From Cryptomeria japonica (taxonomy: Eukaryota > Streptophyta > Pinopsida > Cupressales > Cupressaceae), in assembly GCF_030272615.1 (NCBI RefSeq), contig NC_081413.1, forward strand, positions 185,698,115 through 185,762,114: a stretch of DNA of 64,000 nucleotides, in the 5' to 3' direction. The number at the start of each line of letters is the position of its first letter. Position 1 is the first letter of the stretch. Shown here piece by piece: positions 55,355 to 64,000 of the stretch. A model generated the notes under the pieces. That model did no database searches. It had not been told where the DNA came from and saw only the letters and a list, made by a program, of their open reading frames with translations. A program made the position numbers and the translations under genes.

Positions 55355-58076
55355 ACAATGAGAAAGCATGTTCGATTGCGCATATTGATGAAAGATGGTT
55401 ATAGCATAAAAGACTTTGTCATGTAAATTTTGATTGCATTGTGAAAATCAGCACTACTAAGGCAGTTAGAGATTTACCTAAGATTGTTAAACATCACAAT
55501 CCGGTATGTAAGGAATGTCAGTTTGGAAAATAAGCTAGAGCATCTTTCAAAAGTATTCCGGAGAAGTCTAACAATGTTCTTGATTTATGTGGTCCAGCAA
55601 GAACTAGAAGTATACAAGGAGATATATATTTTATGCTAACCATTGATGACTATTCTAGAATGTGTTGGGTTACTTTTCTCAGAGAAAAATCTGAAGCATT
55701 TGGGAAATTCAAACTATTCAAGGTGATGGTAGAAAATGAAACCGATAAGAAAATCAAATGTTTGAGATTAGATCAAGGAGGTGAATTCGCATCTAAGGAA
55801 TTTAATGCATTTTGTGAAGTGAATGGGATCATAAGATAGTTGTCAGCACCCCAGACACCCCAGCATAATGGAGTTGTGGAAAGGAAAAATAGAACTATCT
55901 TGGATGCAGCCAGAAGTATGATATCAGAAGCAAATCTACCTCATATATACTTGAGAGATGTGGTCAATACAACTATTTATACATTCAACAGAGTTCACAT
56001 CAGAGGAGAAACCGGTAAGACCCCACATGAACTATGGTCTGGTAATACTCCTACTTTAAATATTTTAGAATATTTGGAAGTAAATGTTATATTAGAAGAG
56101 ATGAGTATATTGGAAAATTTGATCCTAGAAGTGATGAAGGAATATTTATTGGTTATTCATCTAAGAGCAAGGCATATAGATGCTTTAACAAGAGATTGCA
56201 GAAAATTGTTGAGAGTGCAAATGTAAAGATTGATGAACAATTTAGAGGAAATTCAAGGTACATAGACTCTGAACCGGCAATTGAGATAATCACAAATGAA
56301 CCTACTGCGAGTTCACCAGTACAAAATGATGATCTAGTTACACCAGTATCATCTGAGGATTCAACAGTCACTGAAGAACAACAGCAAGCAAAAACACCCT
56401 AGTATGTAAGATTGAATCATTCTGAAGATCGGATAATTGGAAACAAATTTCAAGGAGTTATGACTAGAGGAAGATTGGAAAATGAAGAGGTATGTCTTAT
56501 CTCTCAAATTGAACCTACATCAATAAATGAGGCATGTGAAGATAAATATTAGATTAAAGCAATGGAAGATGAATTGGAACAAATTGAAAGGAATAACACT
56601 TGGTCATTCATTTCCCGACCTAAAGACAAAAATGTAATTGGAACTAAATGGGTTTTCAGAAATAAACTTAATGAAGATGGCATAGTAATCGAAAACAAAG
56701 CAAGATTGGTGTGTAAGGGATATTCTCGGAAAGAAGGAATTGATTACAATGAAACCTTTGCACCAGTAGCTAGAATTGAGGTAGTAAGACTGCTATTGGC
56801 TTTTGCAACACACAAGAACTATAAAGTATATCAAATGGATGTTAAATGTGCATTTCTGAATGGAGACCTTGAAGAAGAAGTTTACATTGAGAAACCCAAT
56901 GGATTTTTTTTTACAGATAACAAAGACATGGTTTGCAGGTTAAGGAAAGCTTTATATGGATTGAAACAAGCTCCTAGAGCTTGGTATGCAAGATTGGACA
57001 AATATCTTTTGAAGCTTGGTTACACAAAAGGTAATGCTGATAGCAATCTATACTATAAAGTGACTAATGATGACATCTTGGTTATTGAAGTTTTTGTTGA
57101 TGATATAATCTTTGGAGGAGAAGATGGTTTGTGTAAAGACTTTTCTAACAAAATGCAGCAAGAATTTGAAATGTCTATGATTGGAGAAATAAAATTCTTT
57201 TTAGGATTGTAGATTTCACAGATTAATAAAGGTATATTCCTATGTCAATCTAAGTACTTGAAGGAATTACTAAAGAAATTTGGCATGGAGAATTGTAAAC
57301 CGGTAAGCACACCTATGACTATAAATGATAAATTATCTTTAATGGATGAATCTACAACTATTAATCCGACTAGATACAAATCTATGATAGGAGGTTTACT
57401 ATATTTGACATAAACAAGACCTGATATTATGAATGCAGTATGTATTGTTTCAATATTTTAGAGTAATCCTAAAGAAAATCATGAATCAACAGTAAAAAGG
57501 ATTTTCCGGTACCTACAAGGCGCTACAAATCTTGGTTTTTGGTATCCTAGAGATGAGAATTTTGACTTATATGCATACACAAATGCTAATTTGGTAGGAG
57601 ATGTGGATAACAGAAAAAGCACCACTAGTGGAGCATTTTTCCTTGGTAGCAGACTAATTTCATGGTTGAGCAAGAAACAAAGTTGTACAAGTTTATCAAT
57701 AGCAGAATCAAAATATTTTGCACCAGCAACCAATTGTACACAGGTATTATGGATCAAGCAAATGTTGAAGGACATAAAGGTGAATTGCAAAGAACCTATC
57801 ACTATTTACTGTGACAATACAATAGCAATTGATATATCAAAGAACCCAGTACTTCACTCTAAAACTAAACATGTTTCTATCAAACTAAACTTTCTAAAAG
57901 AAAATGTTGAAGCAAAAGAAGTGAAATTGGTTTATGTAAACACTAAAGAGAAGATTGCAGATATTTTTACAAAGCCTTTGCCTAAGGAAACATTTGAGTA
58001 TCTCAGAGAGAAACTTGGAGTCTTACCCCCACCGGGAGAGACATATATAGTTGATGTTTGTCATCAACTGACATAA
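55355..58076 (+). pseudogene. Element G integrase, RT and RNase H
   Basis: Zinc site HKRLCHVNF...CKECQFGK; integrase core TIDDYSRMCWVTFLREKSEA, LRLDQGGEF and PQHNGVVERKNRTILDAA with the catalytic Glu (about 55870). RT is open over 56562-57212: KWVFRNKLNEDG, MDVKCAFLNGDLEEEVYIEK, RKALYGLKQAPRAWYARLDK and palm FVDDIIFGG (about 57095). RNase H (57591-58076): YTNANLVGDVDNRKSTTSG (the usual Asp is Asn), SIAESKYFA (Glu kept), IYCDNTIAI (Asp kept), HVSIKLNFLKE, ADIFTKPLPKETF. Only a few stops (for example at 57210 and 57411); it is the best preserved copia Pol here. Confidence 0.93.
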
Positions 58077-58413
58077 TTAACAAAGAAATCTTTTATTCCA
58101 CCTTTGATGAGGAGAGCTACTTATCAGGGCAAGTAGTTGGTATATTGAGTGAATTGGTATTTTGTATTTGGTTTTGTATTGCTTTGGCATTTGATGTCAA
58201 AGGGGGAGAGATTGATATGGAAAAACACATGGATAACACATATTATTCCTAGGGGGAGAGATTATTACTTTGGAGTAAGATGATATTATGTATTTTTTAT
58301 TTCTGATTAATGATCTCTTTAGCAGATTGTTGATTTTTTATTTTTGGCATTTTTGTTTTGGCACTTTGATGGTTTTTCCATCTTGTGTTGCCATCAATGC
58401 CAAAGGGGGAGAT
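58077..58413 (+). other. Element G 3' untranslated zone with three polypurine motifs
   Basis: CAAAGGGGGAGAGATTG near 58197, AGGGGGAGAGATTA near 58250, and AAAGGGGGAGA at 58402-58412, which abuts the LTR start TGTTGG and is the presumed primer for plus-strand synthesis. The same trio pattern occurs before the 3' LTR of element D. Confidence 0.75.
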
Positions 58414-59455
58414 TGTTGGTATTTTGGATATGTTGATATGGTTTTTTCATTGATGTCAACACTTATCCGCACTTGGAGATTTTGGTCATGTTCACCGGTA
58501 GGACAGAGAATTATGCAAGAAACTAGTATTTGGTTCACTAGTAGATTATATTGTTCACCGACACTTGGAATGACTTGGAAACTACTTGGTTATGTTGAAG
58601 ACATTATTCGATCACTTGGTTTGGCAATTTGGTTATTTGTTTATTCATGTTTGCATATTTGTTGTTACCGACAAATAGGTCCAGGTTATACACTGGCAGG
58701 CTTATCTATTCCAAATCAGCACAACACTTTATGGAAATGGTTTATCATTGTTGTAAATGCACTTGAGGTGACATCATGCATTAGATATTGATTTGCCTGT
58801 AATTGATTTTATTGTAATATCTTTTAGTGAGCTGACCTATTCAATTGGTCTTAGGTTATGGTATATATGTAAGATCTTATTTGTAAGATCGATATGCAAT
58901 TGGGAAAAAGAATTATAATAGAGTATATGTGAAAATAAGAAGAGCTATACATGCAAACATCATTTGAAGGTTGAAGGAGGGTTTTGAGAAGACAATCAGA
59001 ACTACACCGGTACTGAATCCAGCATATGAAGATTCTATTTTATGCAATACATTATCATTGGATTTAACCATCTAATTATAGTCAGTGTGACTCTCATTTT
59101 GTGATTGAGCAGTGAGCTCTAGGTAGCTAGCCTTTCTGCATGTGTATAATCCTTATTGTAAACACATACTATCTGTTGTAGTATCATTTGATTGTGGGTA
59201 AGGCTTCCCACCGTGGTTATTCCCCTTACAGGGTTTCCACGTACAAACATTGGTGTTATGTGTTGTCAATTTTGTTGTCTTTCTATTTCATGCATTAATC
59301 TTTACTGATATTGCAATTAACTGTTAAAACTGTCTACTACAGGCATAAAGTTTGGTTTACTATTATTAAGCATTAAGTTTTGATTAAGTTAATTTTGGTT
59401 GAATTTATTGGACAACTGATTGACCCCCCCTCTTAGTTGTCTCTGGGACCTAACA
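58414..59455 (+). repeat. Element G 3' LTR (1,042 bases)
   Basis: It starts TGTTGGTATTTTGG and ends GGGACCTAACA. It contains GTCAACACTTATC near the start, TATATATGTAAGATCT near 58862, and CCCCCCTCTTAGTTG near the end, all shared in kind with the LTR of element C (22886-24083). Confidence 0.9.
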
Positions 59456-61324
59456 TGTATATAAGGTGAAGTGACAATAACCATGGTGTTCATGGGGTCC
59501 TGTTGGCTTTCTTCTTCCTTGCTCATGTCCATTTCCTGCATTTCAGGTTCATCTAGATTTCGTGAATCCATTGTCTCCTCAGCCTCTTCACTAGGGTCTA
59601 GGTCTACAACAATCTATTTCGATATGGGTTCCTTACTCTTCTTCTTGCTCCTAGAGCAAGTTACCCGAGCACTTGTGAGACCTAATGGTGACCTCTTTGA
59701 TCTCCTTGGTTGGATTTTCTCAATAATAGGTCTTGAAACACCTACAACATTAAAAATTTTGTTAGTGGAAGAAATGGTAGATTGAGTCACAATGTGTGAA
59801 TCAATTCTTAGTTCATGCGAGGACATGTGAGGTCCCTCCTTGAACTTTTGGTTTCTCAACCATCTTTCTATTCTTATCACAACATTGAAGGTTCTAGTTT
59901 GAATACTATCATCCTCCTTTTTATTCCAATCAATTTTTGGAATTGGTTTTCCCTGAACCTCTGTGTCGAACTCAGGATCTAGGATATCTTCCCCAGTATC
60001 TTTTGATACTCCACATATATTAATTGGAAGCTTCATGATAATATTTCTTGTAAAGTGAACCTTGACCATAGTCCTTTCCTTACCTCATATTCATCACTGT
60101 AGTTCTCCCAATTATCCTCTAACTGAGGCTCATGGAAAAAAAGACTATCTACATTTAGGTTTTCCATTGCATAACCCCTACTGTCAAACTTTTTCCTTGC
60201 CACATATGGTTGTAGGTTCATCCTTTTGAATTCTAGTTCTAGGTTCAGGGGTTCTGATATAGATTTGCAACTATAGTATCTGAGTTCAATAGGGAATACA
60301 ACTCCAGACTCACCCTTTGTTCCCAATCTTTTATCAATGTAAGCTAGTTGCATGCTTACCTCTATAAGTACATAATTGTCAAAAGCATACCTAGGTAGCT
60401 TGAATGGTTGGCCCTCAAAACCACCTACCCATAGATAAGTAAACCTGGGAAATTGAATAAAGAAGCTACAAGCTCAGAATAAAGTCTTCCCACGAAGACT
60501 CCATTCCATCTATCAATCTACTCAACGTGTCTCTAGTGTTGTAATAGGGGATAAAAATTATACACCCTAATCCCATCTACCCAAGGTTCATTAGGCAGAT
60601 CGGGCCAATCCCTTGTACAAACTAGTATGTAGAAAAGATAAGAAGACATATAAAATCCTGTCATTCCCACAAAATTACTCAATCCTTCATGAAGTCTCTC
60701 TGCAATTACCTGAGACTAATCGAGATACCTGTCACCAGATAACACCACTTGGATGAAAAAGTACACTCAATCTTCCCAATAGAAAGAATGTGAGTTTCCC
60801 TTCACCCTGTTCAGAAGTATCACAATATCTCACACTTTTGTGATGAAGTGCTCTCTATTCAGGGGTTTTGGTAGCCGTGACCCTCCTTTTTGAACTTTTA
60901 GGAGCCAATTCCTAGCAACCACACTCTTATACTTATTCTTCTTTTCCGAGAAGTAGGCACATGAGTTCCCAATATTCCAATCCTCATATTCATCCTTGTG
61001 TGGAATTCTCATTGTCACCATTACTATTTCTCTGTTGATATTGACCAACAACTCACCATTAATAGTTCTGATGCATCTGTTCTCTGTGTCATATCGGTTC
61101 ATGCAAGCCATCACTAAATCCAGACATGGTGCGACAAGCGGGAATGTAGCAACTTCCATAAGAACACTTTTCACTATTTTCTCCATCAGTGAACCGGTTT
61201 GAGGGTTCTTGGCTCTTTCTAGAAAATCCCCTAAATCTACATGAACCAAGGAGGTGTCTTCTAGCTTTGGTAAAATACTCACTAGACACGACGTCCAACC
61301 AAGCTTCGGCAGTATTGGCCTCAT
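59456..61324 (-). pseudogene. Unknown LTR ORF in element F 5' LTR, N-terminal and middle parts
   Basis: The open frame 61324-60830 carries the same start as the other copy (MRPILPKLGWTSC, GDFLERAKNPQTGSLMEKI, IPHKDEYEDWNIGNSCAYFS). Further pieces at 60353-60033 (YIDKRLGTKGESG, NLELEFKRMNLQPYVARKK) and 60069-59614 (LPINICGVSKDTGEDILD, then basic RRSKRSPLGL and CSRSKKKSKEP) follow in other frames. An acidic segment (DEPEMQEMDMSKEEESQQD) ends at the G junction. Having both copies lets stops specific to one copy be told from shared sequence. Confidence 0.72.
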
Positions 61325-61847
61325 ACTGCCTATCTATACTTCTAACAAAGAAATTCTAAAACAAGGCAGAATCCTACTCCAACGATTTAGAGATTTTTCT
61401 TTCTATACTGATAAATCTTCAGAACTTAAAGAAACATAGCTTAGGAAGAATCATCTGAACTTACCCGTTACCACCATGAAAAATGGAAATTCCTCAGGAA
61501 ATCAGAGCTAGTTTTACCTTCGGCACCTCCAATTTGCTCGAGTATGGCAGCTACAACCTTCTCAACTATGAAAATAAATTCATACATTTCATTCAATCAA
61601 ATGGGAAAATATCTATAAAGTTGCACACGCTTCATCATGATTTACCCAAGCATGTGAAGTAATGGTAAAATGACCAGAATCTGACACCTTCTTAATTATC
61701 CATCACTTTCGCACAAGTAGTTTGATGCACTCATGATTACTTTCCATATTTAGAATTTTAAACTACTGAAAATAGAATATTCCTTCTTGTCGTGCTGCTT
61801 TCATTTTCATCCAAAAAGCCTTAGAGTTAGTTTTGAAATGAACTCAT

Positions 61848-62257
61848 GAACCTTGAACTATTTGACAAAAAGTTCAATGGTTCAAGTTCATTTAAGAAAT
61901 ATAATAGTGAGTGAGCAACACACAACAACACCGGGAATGAGTAACAACAACAATGACTATTAAACGTGAACCTTGATCCCTTTGAACCGCTTGAGATTTG
62001 GTTCAAGGTTCAAGACTGCAAATCAACTTAAAACATATGGACCCACGCTCATTATACAATGATACATTTCTGCGACTCACAAAAGGCATTTTGAGCCTTG
62101 AACCATTTAACAAAAAGTTCAATGGGTTCAAAACTTCAAGATGAAAAACAAAAGCACATTTTCTCACATGACGACAAAGACCACAAATTACTCTCTTCCA
62201 AATGCGCTTTGAACCTTGAACCTTTTGAAATTTTTAGAAAGAGTTCAATGGTTCAAA
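61848..62257. repeat. Four hairpin repeats in element F 5' LTR
   Basis: The counterpart of 47205-47610. GAACC-type starts occur at 61848, about 61970, about 62095 and about 62210, each with a GGTTCAA partner downstream. Copy number and order are the same as in the other LTR. Confidence 0.8.
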
Positions 62258-62357
62258 TACAAAGGAAAACAAACGACCCGACAAAAGTAAAGGTACAAAA
62301 AGGCAACCCGAGAGTATGAACACTCAAAAGAGAAAATTGCGGGCGGCTAACAAAATG

Positions 62358-64000
62358 TTATAATAGGAGATTGTAGATAATTGTGGAGAGCGCTAATGTC
62401 AAGGTGGATGAGTTGAATAAACATCAAATCAAAGTTTATGAGAAAGAACCAGTAACACCTTTATCGGAACAAAATGTTGAACCAGTTACTCTAACAGTAT
62501 CAAAAAATTCAACAGTAATTGAAGAACCGAAAAGAGGAACATAGAATCAGAAGACTCCTAGGTATGTAAAAAATAAATCATTTAGAAGATCAGATCATTA
62601 GGAATAAGATCAATGGAGTGATGACAAGAAGGAGATTGGTAGTTAATGAGGTATGTTTAATATCTCAAGTTGAACCAGTATCAGTAATTGAAGCATGTAA
62701 AGATGAATGTTGGATGTAAGCCATGGAAGAAGAATTAAGATTAGATAGAGAAGAATAACACATGGACTTTAGTTCCTCAGCCTAAAAATAAGAATGTTAT
62801 TGGAACTAAATGGGTTTTTAGGAATAAGTTAAATGAAGATGGACAAGTTGTGAGGAATAAAGCTAGATTGGTTTGTAAAGGATATTCTCAGAAGGAATTG
62901 ATTATGGTGATACTTTTGCACCTGTAGCTAGGATTGAAGTTGTAATATTATTTCTTGCCTATGTGTGCACATAAAAACTATAAGGTTTATTAGATGGATG
63001 TTAAGTGTGCCTTTATAAATGGGGATCTTGATGAGGAAGTTTATATTGAGAAACCTAATGGTTTTTCACTTTCAGATGATAAAAACATGGTTTATAGGTT
63101 AAGAAAAGCTTTATATGGATTGAAATAGGCACCTACAGCTGGATATGCAAGGTTAGATAAATATCTTTTGAACCTTGGTTTCACTAAAGGTAATGCTGAC
63201 ATTAATCTATATTATAAAGTCATTGATGATGATATATTTATTATTGAGTTTTTTGTTGATGACATCATTTTTGGAGGTGAAGACAAGTTGTGCATAGAAT
63301 TTTCTAAAAATATGGAGAATGAATTTGAGATGTCTATGATTGGGGAAATGAAAATTTTCTTAGGTTTGTAGATTACTCAGATAGATAAAGGTATTTTCAT
63401 TTGTCAAACTAAGTATGCTAGGGAATTGTTGAATAAATTTGGTATGGTAGACTCTAAATCGATAAGTACTCCTAAGGTTACAAGTGAGAAATTGACAAGG
63501 AAAGATGATTCTGCACCGGTAAATCCTACAAGATACAAGTCTATGATTGGAGGTCTACTATATTTGACTCAAACTAGGCCTGATATAATGAATGTCATTT
63601 GCATTGCATCAAGATATCAAGTGATCCTAGAGAAAATCATGAGAGTGTGGTGAAAAGAATTTCTAGATACTTACAAGGTACATTTGAATATGGTTTGTGG
63701 TACCCTAAGGATGGTGACTTTACTTTATGTGCATATACAGATGTAGATTGGGCAAGTGATGTTGATGACCAGAAAAGTACTTCCAGTGGAGCTTTCTTTC
63801 TTTGAAAGAAACTTATTTCATGGATCAACAAGAAACAATCATGTACTTATTTATCTACTGCTAAAGCTAAGTATGTTGTTGCTACTACTAACTGTACACA
63901 AGTTCTATGGATGAAGCAAATGTTGAAGGACGTAAAAGTGCATTGCATTAGACCGGTAGTTATTCACTATAATAACTCTGTTTCTATTGTCATATCAAAG
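62358..64000 (+). pseudogene. Element C integrase tail, RT and RNase H (decayed, cut by window edge)
   Basis: Integrase tail: IIVESANVKVDE at the left edge, matching the same region of element G. RT: NVIGTKWVFRNKLNEDG (about 62795), MDVKCAFINGDLDEEVYIEK (about 62995), RLRKALYGLK then a stop, and the palm motif FFVDDIIFGG (about 63250), with the catalytic Asp pair kept. RNase H: YTDVDWASDVDDQKSTSSG (about 63737), but the Glu motif reads STAKAKY (Lys for Glu) and the next reads HYNNSV (Asn for Asp), so two catalytic acids are lost. Several stops are visible. The frame is still running at the window end. Confidence 0.9.

Larger units (their letters stand above)
55345..59455 (+). mobile_element. 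Element G: 5'-truncated Ty1/copia element inside the element F LTR
   Basis: It begins within the region before integrase and runs through integrase, RT and RNase H to a PPT and a 3' LTR. The 5' LTR, gag and protease are gone together with ~255 bases of the adjoining F LTR, as expected from a deletion across the left junction after insertion. The right junction is clean: LTR end CTAACA, then the F LTR continues. The LTR and Pol resemble element C, so the two probably belong to one family. Confidence 0.92.
42669..62352 (-). mobile_element. Element F: Tat-type gypsy element with ~5-kb LTRs that contain an ORF
   Basis: Minus strand: 5' LTR (53522-62352, interrupted by element G), Ogre-type PBS, gag, protease, archaeal-type RNase H, RT, RNase H, integrase, 3' LTR (42669-47707). 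A target duplication flanks it in the integrase region of element C. The internal region is only about 5.8 kb, so the two LTRs make up more sequence than the coding part. A long decayed reading frame lies within each LTR. The first ~240 bases of the inner LTR edges agree at roughly nine in ten positions by eye, which suggests an older insertion than E. Confidence 0.93.
59456..62352 (-). repeat. Element F 5' LTR, outer part
   Basis: It resumes at TGTATATAAGGTGAAGTG, matching 44754 of the other LTR, and ends GGCTAACA at 62352. A deletion of about 65 bases relative to the other copy lies near 60470-60480. It holds the N-terminal and middle parts of the LTR ORF and all four hairpin repeats. Confidence 0.9.
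22886..64000 (+). mobile_element. Element C: Ty1/copia retrotransposon, host of two nested insertions
   Basis: The 5' LTR, iMet-type PBS and gag are at 22886-25101, protease and integrase at 41363-42668, and RT and RNase H at 62358-64000 (window end). Elements D (25102-41357) and F (42669-62352) split it. The reading frame picks up correctly across both inserts: Gag ends ...DSASGS before D and continues with the copia protease after it; the integrase C-terminal tail before F continues with a match to the same region of element G after it. Net C sequence in the window is about 5.2 kb. The 3' LTR is not reached. Confidence 0.9.

Noticed and set aside
59456-61324. Host gene between element G and the right end of F
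   Set aside because: The same coding sequence lies at 43512-46681 in the opposite LTR of F, with collinear non-coding flanks, so it belongs to the LTR and not to unique host DNA.
1-64000. Search for host genes, tRNA, rRNA, DNA transposons and organelle-derived DNA
   Set aside because: No supported candidate on either strand; apart from 14650-14901 and 18414-20096 every stretch falls within a named LTR element.

Overview
The window reads as a repeat-rich, AT-rich stretch of a large plant genome. Long LTRs, deep nesting and three Ty3/gypsy elements with two RNase H domains (the plant Tat/Ogre type) all point that way. A conifer or other gymnosperm would fit, but the sequence does not prove it. 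I found no host gene, tRNA, rRNA or organelle segment. Almost everything is LTR retrotransposon, and every coding region is broken to some degree.

Layout. Element A (1-14649, minus strand) is a Tat-type gypsy element cut by the left edge of the window, in the order gag, PR, RT, RNase H, second (archaeal-type) RNase H, INT. Its long leader holds three tandem repeat families. After a 252-base unassigned strip comes element B (from 14902, plus strand), another Tat-type element with a different order: gag, PR, archaeal-type RNase H, then RT. A 1.7-kb unidentified sequence (18414-20096) interrupts its gag, and B is cut in RT at 22885 by element C.

Element C (22886 to beyond 64000, plus strand) is a Ty1/copia element that has itself been invaded twice. 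Element D (25102-41357) is a copia-like element with LTRs, gag and PPT but no recognisable pol. It sits at the gag/protease junction of C. Inside the 5' LTR of D lies element E (25798-33679, minus strand), a gypsy chromovirus with two 1.59-kb LTRs. The second invader of C is element F (42669-62352, minus strand), a Tat-type element with LTRs of about 5 kb and the same PR / archaeal RNase H / RT order as B. The LTR of F carries a long decayed reading frame (about 1,050 codons) of unknown family, in sense orientation and present in both LTRs. Element G (55345-59455), the 3' half of another copia element, interrupts the right LTR of F. C resumes at 62358 with RT and RNase H and runs off the window.

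The insertion order follows from interruption: B, then C, then D and F, then E (into D) and G (into F). Imperfect 5-base target duplications flank D, E and F, and reading frames resume on the far side of each insert. By eye, LTR divergence agrees: E looks younger than D. The points most worth a second look are the ORF inside the LTR of F, the two alternative positions of the archaeal RNase H, the gag-only element D, and the exact 22-base repeat arrays in the leader of A.
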